Assembly (NCBI RefSeq): GCF_014646115.1
Contig: NZ_BMMV01000004.1
Coordinates: 229,966 to 293,965 of the forward strand
Origin: Streptomyces camponoticapitis
GTDB lineage: Bacteria; Actinomycetota; Actinomycetes; Streptomycetales; Streptomycetaceae
DNA: 64,000 nucleotides
Direction: 5' to 3'
In this document: piece after piece, positions 41,133 through 48,350 of the stretch
Numbering within the stretch: the stretch's first letter is position 1
Layout of the letters: every line of letters starts with the position of its first letter
The notes under the pieces: model-generated
Database searches by the model: none
Told to the model about the DNA's origin: nothing
What the model saw: the letters and a program-made list of their open reading frames with translations, nothing else
Translations under genes and position numbers: made by a program

Positions 41133-41151
41133 GAAGGTGAGGCTTACCTTA
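41133..41151 (-). promoter_or_regulatory. Iron box (DtxR/IdeR/DmdR operator) upstream of the fhuF-like gene
   Basis: On the minus strand TAAGGTAAGCCTCACCTTC matches the actinobacterial iron box TTAGGTTAGGCTCACCTAA at 14 of 19 positions, with the core AGGTNAGNCTCACCT nearly intact. Position just upstream of an iron-release gene supports function. Confidence 0.75.
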
Positions 41152-41326
41152 CCCGACGCGATGAATGTTTGAACTGTTCCCCCGTCCGCCTATGGTGCTC
41201 CGGGGACCCCTGAGGCGCGAGCCGGGCCGGGAGCCGTGCGACCCCTCATCACCGCACGGGAGCCGGTCGGGCCCCGTAGCACCCGGGATGAGCTGGACGA
41301 ACGTGACGGAGGGAGGAGGAGGCACC

Positions 41327-42199
41327 GTGGAGCAGAACAGGGCGCGCGACGACGCGGCCACGCCCTCCGCCCCCCGGGAGCAGGCCTCGTCGCCGGGAGG
41401 GACGCAGGTCGGCGGCCCCCCGCGGGTCCCCGATCAGGCGCGCGGCGAGCACACGCACGCCACGCCCCGCACCGGCCACGGCGACCGCCGGCGCCCCGCG
41501 TCCGCCGGCGCGGGCGCCCCCGGCGTCTCCCCGCCCCCCGCGTCAGCTCCCTCGGCCGAGCCCGGCGTGCGCCGCACCGTGCGGCGTCACTCCGTACGCG
41601 GCCAGATCCTCGACGCGCTCCGTACCGCCCTCGTCAGCGGCGAGCTGGTACCCGGCCAGGTCTACTCCGGTCCCGCGCTCGGCGAGCGCTTCGGAGTCTC
41701 CGCCACCCCCGTGCGCGAGGCCATGCAGCAGCTCGTACTCGAAGGCGCCGTGGAGGTCGTGCCCAACCGCGGCTTCCGTGTCGCCGAGCGCACCGCCCGC
41801 GACCTCGCCGAGCTGGCCGAGGTACGCGCGCTGATCGAGGTCCCGGTCATGCTCGGCCTGGCCCGTACCGTCGCCGCCGAGCGCTGGGCGGAACTGCGCC
41901 CGCTCGCGGAGGCGACCGTCGCGGCGGCGGCGTGCGGCGATCTCGCCGCCTACTCCGGGCACGACCGCGCCTTCCACGGCGCTCTCCTCCGCCTCTCCGG
42001 CAACCACCAGCTGGTCCTGGTCGCCGACGAACTGCACCGCCGCGCCCAGTGGCCGCTCGCCGGCGCACCGAGGACGATCCGGGCCGCGATCGTCGCGGAC
42101 GCCGCCGAGCACTCCGCCCTGCTGGACGCCCTGATCGCCGGGGATCTGCCGGTCGTGCGCTCACTCGTACAGGAGCACTTCCGGGGCGGCGCGGGCTGA
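41327..42199 (+). CDS. GntR family (FadR subfamily) transcriptional regulator
   Basis: A 290-residue regulator starting at GTG 41327 behind GGAGGAGG. The first ~85 residues are a hydrophilic Gly/Pro/Ser/Arg extension. The winged helix follows (SVRGQILDALRTALVSGELVPGQVY, then ALGERFGVSATPVREAMQQL), and the C-terminal helical FCD domain (residues ~160-285) has 'EVRALIEVPVMLG', 'HDRAFHGALLRLSGNHQL' and 'HSALLDALIAGD', supplying the Asp/His metal and ligand site. FCD regulators answer to organic acids or sugar acids. No neighbouring catabolic operon reveals the ligand. A longer frame upstream overlaps the iron box region and is unlikely. Confidence 0.87.
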   Translation: MEQNRARDDAATPSAPREQASSPGGTQVGGPPRVPDQARGEHTHATPRTGHGDRRRPASAGAGAPGVSPPPASAPSAEPGVRRTVRRHSVRGQILDALRTALVSGELVPGQVYSGPALGERFGVSATPVREAMQQLVLEGAVEVVPNRGFRVAERTARDLAELAEVRALIEVPVMLGLARTVAAERWAELRPLAEATVAAAACGDLAAYSGHDRAFHGALLRLSGNHQLVLVADELHRRAQWPLAGAPRTIRAAIVADAAEHSALLDALIAGDLPVVRSLVQEHFRGGAG

Positions 42200-42344
42200 C
42201 CGCCCGCTCGACCAGGGGCCCGCCTTCCGGATCTTCCCGCCGTCGCCGGATCGCGCGCCGTGCCCCCGCTTTGGAGTCGCGCGCGTGTACGGGTAGCGTC
42301 ACCCAGTCTTCATCTTCCGGCCATCACCCACACCACGGGACGTC

Positions 42345-43559
42345 ATGCGCGCCAGCAGTGCTCGTCAGCCAGTCACCACCGCGGACCGGTCAGGTCTGTC
42401 CGGCCGGGACCGGCTGCCGTCCCTCACCGGTCTGCGGTTCTGGGCCGCGTTGCTCGTGGTGCTCTACCACCTGTCCCGGCAGGTCGGCGAGATCCCCGGC
42501 CTCAGCCAGGCCACCTGGTACGGGCGCAGCGGCGTCACCTTCTTCTTCGTCCTGTCGGGCTTCGTGCTCGCCTGGACCTACGACGGCCAGCGCGTGCCCG
42601 CCAAGGTCTTCCTGTGGCGGCGCTTCGCCCGCATCTGGCCCCTGCTCGCGGTGACGTCGGCGGCCTCCGTCGCCGTCTGGATCGCCATCGGCAAGGAGGT
42701 GTCCACCAAGGCCGTGCTCGCCACGCTGCTGATGGTGCACGCCTGGTCCCCCGACACGGTCGTCCAGAAGGGCGCGAACCCGGCGGCCTGGTCGCTCAGC
42801 GACGAGGCCTGGTTCTATCTGATCTTCCCGCTGCTGATGATGCTGCCGCTGCTGAGGACGGGCAGGGGCCGCCTCTGGGTCATGGTGACGATGAGCGTCG
42901 CGCTCGTGGGCCTGTGGTTCGCCAGTGCGCTGATCGAGACCGGCGCCACCCGCGTATGGCTGCTCGACTACTTCCCGCCGACGCGCATGCTCCAGTTCGT
43001 GATCGGTGTGGCCGCCGGACTGGCCGTCAAGCGCGGCCGGACCTCGCCGGTCGGGCTGCCGACGGCGATCGGCCTTGTCGTCCTCTGGCATCTGGCGCTC
43101 GTCCCGTGGCACCGGGCCGTCCCCGACAGCCTCTGGTACAGCCCGTACAGCGCCTCCCAGTTGCTCTCCGCGCCGATCTTCGCCCTGCTGGTGTGCGCGG
43201 CGGCCCAGGCGGACCTGCGGGGCAGCCGTACGGGCCTGGGCGGGACTTGGGCGGTACGGCTGGGGCACTGGTCCTTCGCCTGGTACCTGGTGCACGAGAT
43301 CGTCATCCGCTCCCTGCTCGCCCGCTACGGCCGCACGGAGTCCCTGGTCACCACCGCGGGCTTCTGGCTGCTGGCGATCGTGATCAGTCTGGCCGTCGCG
43401 GGGATGGCGTACCAGTGGGTGGAGCACCCGCTGGAGCGGCTGTTGCGCAGGGCGGGCCCGCAGGCGCGCAAGAGTCCGGCGCCGGGCGACCAGGACCCGG
43501 CGGGCGTGGGGGCCGGCGGCCCCCACGCGGCGACGTCGGGTCCCGGCACACCGCGGTGA
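42345..43559 (+). CDS. Acyltransferase 3 family membrane protein
   Basis: A 404-residue membrane protein with about ten transmembrane helices and the AT3/OafA pattern: 'RLPSLTGLRFWAALLVVLYHLSR' with the conserved Arg and His, 'GVTFFFVLSGFVLAW', and 'FARIWPLLAVTSAA' (the R-x-P-like region). Such proteins transfer acetyl or longer acyl groups onto sugars of cell-surface glycans or antibiotics. The C-terminal ~40 residues are hydrophilic and disordered. Stand-alone gene; substrate unknown. Confidence 0.87.
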   Translation: MRASSARQPVTTADRSGLSGRDRLPSLTGLRFWAALLVVLYHLSRQVGEIPGLSQATWYGRSGVTFFFVLSGFVLAWTYDGQRVPAKVFLWRRFARIWPLLAVTSAASVAVWIAIGKEVSTKAVLATLLMVHAWSPDTVVQKGANPAAWSLSDEAWFYLIFPLLMMLPLLRTGRGRLWVMVTMSVALVGLWFASALIETGATRVWLLDYFPPTRMLQFVIGVAAGLAVKRGRTSPVGLPTAIGLVVLWHLALVPWHRAVPDSLWYSPYSASQLLSAPIFALLVCAAAQADLRGSRTGLGGTWAVRLGHWSFAWYLVHEIVIRSLLARYGRTESLVTTAGFWLLAIVISLAVAGMAYQWVEHPLERLLRRAGPQARKSPAPGDQDPAGVGAGGPHAATSGPGTPR

Positions 43560-43577
43560 AGAGCCGCGGTGTGCCGG
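43543..43577. terminator. Hairpin terminator enclosing the acyltransferase stop codon
   Basis: A perfect 14-bp stem (CCGGCACACCGCGG / CCGCGGTGTGCCGG) has the TGA stop of the acyltransferase gene in its seven-base loop. It also serves the convergent TPR gene that ends at 43588. Confidence 0.88.
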
Positions 43578-43587
43578 GCTGCCGTGC

Positions 43588-44361
43588 TCAGGCCGCGGTG
43601 CTCGGCGCGAGCTGGGCCGCCAGCCAGGTGGGGACGCCGTCCAGCAGCCGGAACAGCCGTCCCGCCTCCGCGCGCAGGCGCGTCGCCTCCGGTTCCGGTT
43701 CGGCGTCGGCCAGCGCGGCGAGCGCCGGAGCCGTACCGACCAGATAGCCGAGCTCCTCACGGATCCGCAGCGACTCGCCGAAGCCGTGCCGCGCCTCCGC
43801 CAACTCGCCCTCGCGCAGGGCGAGTCCGGCCAGATGGCGCCAGGTGAAGGAGAGCAGCAGGGTCTGCCCGTGCGCGGTGGCGCCCGCGTGGGCGCGCCGG
43901 TAGGCGGCCAGAGCCGACTGCGGGGAGTCCGAGAGGTGTTCGGCGATCAGCCCCCGGCGGAAGTCGAGCAGCGGCCGGGCGAGCGCCGTCGGCGCCAGCA
44001 GCGCGGCGGCCCGGCCGAGCGCGGCACGCGCTTCGTCGGCGCGGTCGCGCACGCCGAGGATCGTGGCCGCGTACGCGAGATGACCGCGCTCGCTGGCGGC
44101 GCCGCCCCGTTCGTCGTCCTCACGGGCGGTGGCCTCCGCGAGCCGGAGCGCGTCCTCGGCCTCCGGCCAGCCCTCGCCGGTGAACAGACACCGTTCCACC
44201 AGCAGTGACGCCCGCTGGAGAGAAGGCGCGGCGCCCGGATGGGGCGCGAGCAGGGCGGCCGCGTCGGTCCAACAGCCGCGCGAGCGCAGCCGCCATACCG
44301 CGGTCTGGAGTGGGTCGTCCCCGGTGATGGATCCGGAACCAGACATGGCGGTATCCGCCAC
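43588..44361 (-). CDS. TPR-repeat protein of unknown function
   Basis: A ~257-residue soluble protein built of helical repeats: 'WPEAEDALRLAEATAREDDERGG', 'ALGRAAALLAPTALARPLLDFRRGL', 'SALAAYRRAHAGATAHGQ' and 'AEARHGFGESLRIREELGY' fit tetratricopeptide helices. No catalytic motif or membrane segment is seen. Proteins like this often act as scaffold or regulatory domains. The GTG start at 44361 is preferred because GGGAGGG lies four bases upstream; an ATG five codons later is less well placed. Confidence 0.72.
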   Translation of the reverse strand: MADTAMSGSGSITGDDPLQTAVWRLRSRGCWTDAAALLAPHPGAAPSLQRASLLVERCLFTGEGWPEAEDALRLAEATAREDDERGGAASERGHLAYAATILGVRDRADEARAALGRAAALLAPTALARPLLDFRRGLIAEHLSDSPQSALAAYRRAHAGATAHGQTLLLSFTWRHLAGLALREGELAEARHGFGESLRIREELGYLVGTAPALAALADAEPEPEATRLRAEAGRLFRLLDGVPTWLAAQLAPSTAA

Positions 44362-44738
44362 ATTGCCCTCCCCGAGCGCGCCATTGTGCTGTTGAGTTCT
44401 CCCGCATCTCAGCACGGATCGGCACGCCGGGCCAATAGCCCAGGTGAAAAAATTCACAATGCCTTGGTCAATAAGGGGTCGACAAGGGCTGATCCGACGC
44501 TCCGTCAGAGGGCCGGTGAGCCCCCTCCGAACCGGTCCTTGCCGACGCGCCCACCCCGGCTGACCAGCGACGGACTCCCGCCGCCGGGCGGTGGGCGGTT
44601 CATCGCCCGGGCGCCCACGGGCCGGTCCGCGTCAAGCAGTTGGATCTCCCCGTGACCGGCACGGGTGACAGCGGTCAACCTGGCACCGGGTGACGCGTTT
44701 CCCGGCGCGGCTCGGCCCGCCGCGCCCCGAGCCGGCCG
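44362..44738. other. Intergenic region between the TPR gene and pucR
   Basis: No gene is supported. It contains GTGAAAAAATTCAC (44444-44457), a short symmetrical AT-rich element about 80 bases upstream of the TPR gene, and a GC-rich hairpin (44708-44734) that is the probable pucR terminator. Confidence 0.5.
44708..44734 (-). terminator. Probable terminator after pucR
   Basis: CGGCTCGG and CCGAGCCG form an 8-bp stem with an 11-base loop, immediately downstream of the pucR stop on the minus strand. Confidence 0.55.
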
Positions 44739-46493
44739 TCAGCTCATCCGGAGCGCCAGGAAGAAGTCGAGCTTGTCCTCCAGGCGGGACAGATCGCGGC
44801 CCGTCAGCTGCTCGATGCGCCCCACCCGGTACCGCAGCGTGTTCACATGCAGATGCAGCCGGGCCGCGCAGCGCGTCCAGGAGCCGTCGCAGTCGAGGAA
44901 CGCCCCGAGTGTCGGGACCAGTTCGGCGCGATGGCGTCGGTCGTAGTCCCACAGCGGGTCGAGCAGCCGCGCGGTGAACGCGCGCCGGACGTCGTCCGGG
45001 ACGAACGGCAACAGCAGTACGTGCGAGGCCAGTTCGTGGTGTCCGGCGGCGCACACGCGGCCGGGACGCGCCGCGGCCACCCGGCGGGCGTGCCGGGCCT
45101 CCTCCAGCGCGCCGCGCAGGCCCTCGGCGGAGTGCACGGACGCGCTGACGCCCAGGGTCAGCCGGCCGTCGTCGGCGAGACCGGCGGCCAGTGGTTCCCG
45201 TACGGAGGCCAGCAGCACGTCCGCGCGGAGGCCGCCGTCCGCGGGCGTGGCGTCCCCGCCGCCCTCGTCCTCTCCCCGCGAGGCCGCCGGCGCCGGCATC
45301 GGCAGCAGTGCGATCGCCTCGCCGCCCGTGTGCGCCACCGCGATCCGGTCGCCCGACTCCATGCCCGCTGTCGCCGGATCGACCAGGATCTCCTCCAGCA
45401 GCGACTGGGCGACGGGCCCCGATCCGACCGCCCCTTCCGCGCCTTCCGCGGCTCCGGTGCCCTCGCCTCCGTCCGCGTCGCCCCCCTCCTGCCGGTCGAC
45501 GCGCGCCACCACGATCTGCCAGTGCGGGGCCGCCCCCTGACCCGGCAGCAGCACCGGCGCCGCGACCCTCAGACGTGCGGAGATCTCGGCGGGCGGGGCG
45601 CCCGCCTGGACGAGTTCGAGGATCTCCTGGGCGAGCCGCCGCCGTACCGTACGCGCCGCGTCCCGCCGGTCCCGCTCGACCGCGATCAGCTGGGTGACCC
45701 CCTGGAGCAGATCCAGCCGGGGCGCCGCCCACTCACCGGCGTCCGCCTCCACGGCCAGCAGCCAGTCGGACAGGACGCCTTCCCGTACGTCGGCGCCGAC
45801 CCCGCCCGCCGTCGCCGCGCCGCGGCCCGGCCGGCGTACGGGGAACAGCGAGTACGTCGTCCCGTCCAGGGCCACCCGGTGCGGCGCCCGCCGTCCGGCG
45901 CGTGTCGCCGCCAGATGCTCCGTCGCCAGCGCCGCGCCCGCCGCCACCGACAGCTTCTCGCTCGCGCCCGCGATCCGCCGCCCGGTGGGCGAGAGCACCC
46001 AGGCCCGCAGGTCGAGGTCGGTCCCGAGAAGATCCAGTACGACCTCCGGCCCGCCGCCGGTCGGGCCCGATGTCATCAGCCTGCGGTGCCGGTCGACGAC
46101 GGCGGCCAGATCCCCGGCGCGCTCGCCGGAGACCTGGCGCACCACGTACTCGGTGATCGTCGCGAACGCGACGGACTCGTTCACCGCGAAGAGCGGCAGC
46201 CGGTGCCGCCGGCACGCCCCGACCAGGTCGTCCGGGATCGCGCCGAGCTCGGCCTCACCGGCCGCCAGGCCCACGACCCCGGCGCCCGCGAGGAGCCGTA
46301 CGAAAGGCTCGGAGTCCTCCGGCGTACGCCGCCAGGCAAGACCGGTCAGGACCAGCTCACCGCCGGACAGATAGCGGCTCGGGTCCCGCAGGTCGGTGGT
46401 CATCACACCGCGTACGGTCCGGTCGAGCTCGTCCTGTCCGCCGAGCACTCGCAGGCCCAGCGCATCGGTCTCCAGCAGTGCGCGCAGCCGCAT
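44739..46493 (-). CDS. pucR: PucR family transcriptional regulator of purine catabolism
   Basis: A ~584-residue regulator. The N-terminal PucR domain (residues ~1-120) opens with the family start MRLRALLETDALGLRVL and includes 'GVMTTDLRDPSRYLSGGELVLTGLAW'. A middle domain with a Gly/Ala/Glu-rich insertion (~residues 335-365) follows, and the C-terminal helix-turn-helix (LGAFLDCDGSWTRCAARLHLHVNTLRYRVGRIEQL region) is of the PucR/CdaR type. It is divergent from a xanthine dehydrogenase operon, the classical PucR target. An in-frame ATG at 46586, preceded by a TAGATT box seven bases away, could start a leaderless form longer by 31 residues. Confidence 0.88.
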   Translation of the reverse strand: MRLRALLETDALGLRVLGGQDELDRTVRGVMTTDLRDPSRYLSGGELVLTGLAWRRTPEDSEPFVRLLAGAGVVGLAAGEAELGAIPDDLVGACRRHRLPLFAVNESVAFATITEYVVRQVSGERAGDLAAVVDRHRRLMTSGPTGGGPEVVLDLLGTDLDLRAWVLSPTGRRIAGASEKLSVAAGAALATEHLAATRAGRRAPHRVALDGTTYSLFPVRRPGRGAATAGGVGADVREGVLSDWLLAVEADAGEWAAPRLDLLQGVTQLIAVERDRRDAARTVRRRLAQEILELVQAGAPPAEISARLRVAAPVLLPGQGAAPHWQIVVARVDRQEGGDADGGEGTGAAEGAEGAVGSGPVAQSLLEEILVDPATAGMESGDRIAVAHTGGEAIALLPMPAPAASRGEDEGGGDATPADGGLRADVLLASVREPLAAGLADDGRLTLGVSASVHSAEGLRGALEEARHARRVAAARPGRVCAAGHHELASHVLLLPFVPDDVRRAFTARLLDPLWDYDRRHRAELVPTLGAFLDCDGSWTRCAARLHLHVNTLRYRVGRIEQLTGRDLSRLEDKLDFFLALRMS

Positions 46494-46825
46494 CTCGTCG
46501 CCGCCGATCTCTCTCGTCGTGCCGGGGAGGGCAGGGGTGGGGAAGGTGAACGCGCGGCGTGCCGCGGGCGTTCGCCGCGTCGCCATTTGTTCGAATCTAC
46601 AAGACCCGGAAGCCGCCCAGACAACTCCTTCAGTGTTTCGGTGACTGCACCGGACGGGGCACGGCCGGTGTACTTGGGCCACACAGCGTTAACAGCTAGT
46701 GAATATCCGCGTGAGACAACCGGAGCCAACCGGTCACGCGGCCCGTCGCGTACAGATCAGCAGCCGAGACTCCGGCCGTCCCCGGGCTCCAGTGAACGAC
46801 CGATCACGAATGAAGAGAGCCACTC
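46494..46825. promoter_or_regulatory. Divergent control region of pucR and the xanthine dehydrogenase operon
   Basis: No gene beyond the possible longer pucR start at 46586. AT-richer sequence around 46585-46610 and 46685-46710 probably holds the two promoters; a minus-strand TAGATT lies next to the ATG at 46586. A PucR-binding site is expected here but no convincing repeat was identified by eye. Confidence 0.45.
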
Positions 46826-47716
46826 ATGGACTTCCTTCGCCCCGCCGCCTGGGAGGAGGCGCTCGCCGCCAAGGCCGAGCACCCCACCGCCGTCCCCATC
46901 GCGGGTGGCACCGATGTCATGGTCGAGATCAACTTCGACCACCGACGGCCCGAGTACCTGATGGACCTCAATCGCATCGGCGAACTGAGCGAATGGGCGG
47001 TCGGCGAGGAGCACGTCAGGCTGGGCGCCTCCGTCCCGTACACCCGGATCATGGAACACCTGCGGACCGAGCTGCCCGGACTGGCGCTCGCCTCGCACAC
47101 CGTCGGCTCGCCCCAGATCCGTAACCGGGGATCCGTCGGCGGCAACCTCGGCGCGGCCTCGCCCGCCGGGGACGCGCACCCCGCGCTCCTCTCGGCGGGT
47201 GCCGAGGTGGAGGTGGAGTCGGTACGCGGCGTCCGCCGCATCCCCGTCGAGGACTTCTACACGGGCGTCAAGCGCAACGCCCTGGCCCCCGACGAGCTGA
47301 TCAAGGCCGTCCTCATCAAGAAGGCGTCGGGACCGCAGCAGTTCTCCAAGGTCGGCACGCGCAACGCGATGGTCATCGCGGTCTGCGCGTTCGGTATCGC
47401 CCTGCACCCCGACACCCGCACCGTGAAGACCGGCATCGGCTCCGCCGCGCCCACCCCGCTGCGGGCCCGCGCCGCCGAGGACTTCCTCAACGCGGCGCTG
47501 GAGGAGGGCGGTTTCTGGGAGAGCGGCAAGGTCATCACCCCGTCGGTCGCCAAGCAGTTCGCCGCCCTCGCGTCCGGCGCCTGCAATCCGATCGACGACG
47601 TGCGCGGCACCGCGAAGTACCGCCGCCACGCGGTGGGCATCATGGCCCGCCGCACGCTCGGCTGGACCTGGGAGCAGTACCGGGCCACCGGCACCACGCT
47701 TGAAGGAGCTGCGTAA
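46826..47716 (+). CDS. Xanthine dehydrogenase FAD-binding subunit
   Basis: A 296-residue flavin subunit of a molybdenum hydroxylase: 'AVPIAGGTDVMVEI' (the GGT motif of the PCMH-type FAD domain), 'LGASVPYTRIMEH', 'VGSPQIRNRGSVGGNLGAASPAGD' (IRN..T/S.GGN motif) and a C-terminal CO dehydrogenase flavoprotein-like domain. It passes electrons from the iron-sulfur subunit to the acceptor. It is the first gene of a unit with the iron-sulfur and molybdenum subunits (2-base gaps), opposite PucR. Confidence 0.93.
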   Translation: MDFLRPAAWEEALAAKAEHPTAVPIAGGTDVMVEINFDHRRPEYLMDLNRIGELSEWAVGEEHVRLGASVPYTRIMEHLRTELPGLALASHTVGSPQIRNRGSVGGNLGAASPAGDAHPALLSAGAEVEVESVRGVRRIPVEDFYTGVKRNALAPDELIKAVLIKKASGPQQFSKVGTRNAMVIAVCAFGIALHPDTRTVKTGIGSAAPTPLRARAAEDFLNAALEEGGFWESGKVITPSVAKQFAALASGACNPIDDVRGTAKYRRHAVGIMARRTLGWTWEQYRATGTTLEGAA

Positions 47717-47718
47717 CG

Positions 47719-48348
47719 ATGCGTGTGAACTTCACGGTCAACGGCCCTCCCCAGGAGGCCGACGACGTCTGGGAGGGCGAGTCCCTGCTCTACGTCCTGC
47801 GTGAGCGCATGGGCCTGCCCGGCTCGAAGAACGCCTGCGAACAGGGCGAATGCGGCTCCTGCACGGTCCGCCTCGACGGCGTGCCCGTCTGTGCCTGCCT
47901 TGTCGCGGCCGGCCAGGTCGAGGGCCGCGACGTGGTCACCGTCGAGGGCCTGGCGGACTTCGCCAAGCAGCGCGAGGAACACGGTGGTTGTGCGTCCGCG
48001 GGCTCCGGAGCCCGCGGTGCGTCGGGCGCGCCCGAGGCGTCCGGCACCCCCGGCACCTCGCTCGACGAGGCCAGGGGCTGGGCCGCCAAGGGCACCGACT
48101 CGGGGACCGGCGAAGGCGACGAGCTCTCGCCGATCCAGCAGGCGTTCATCGACGCGGGAGCCGTGCAGTGCGGCTTCTGCACCCCGGGTCTCCTGGTCAC
48201 CGCCGACGAGATGCTGGAGCGCAACCCCTCGCCGTCCGACGCGGACATCCGCGAGGCACTGTCCGGCAACCTCTGCCGCTGCACCGGCTACGAGAAGATC
48301 CTCGACGCGGTCCGCCTCGCGGCCGCCCGGCAGTCCGAGGCGGTCTGA
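47719..48348 (+). CDS. Xanthine dehydrogenase 2Fe-2S subunit
   Basis: A 209-residue two-cluster ferredoxin-like subunit. The plant-type cluster ligands are in CEQGECGSC and the later VCAC; the second cluster ligands are in CGFC and CRC. The usual length is about 160 residues: the extra ~45 (residues ~89-136) are a Gly/Ala/Ser/Thr-rich insertion between the two cluster domains, just after GGCAS. Both clusters look intact, so it should relay electrons from the Mo centre to FAD. Starts two bases after the FAD subunit stop. Confidence 0.93.
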   Translation: MRVNFTVNGPPQEADDVWEGESLLYVLRERMGLPGSKNACEQGECGSCTVRLDGVPVCACLVAAGQVEGRDVVTVEGLADFAKQREEHGGCASAGSGARGASGAPEASGTPGTSLDEARGWAAKGTDSGTGEGDELSPIQQAFIDAGAVQCGFCTPGLLVTADEMLERNPSPSDADIREALSGNLCRCTGYEKILDAVRLAAARQSEAV

Positions 48349-48350
48349 CC

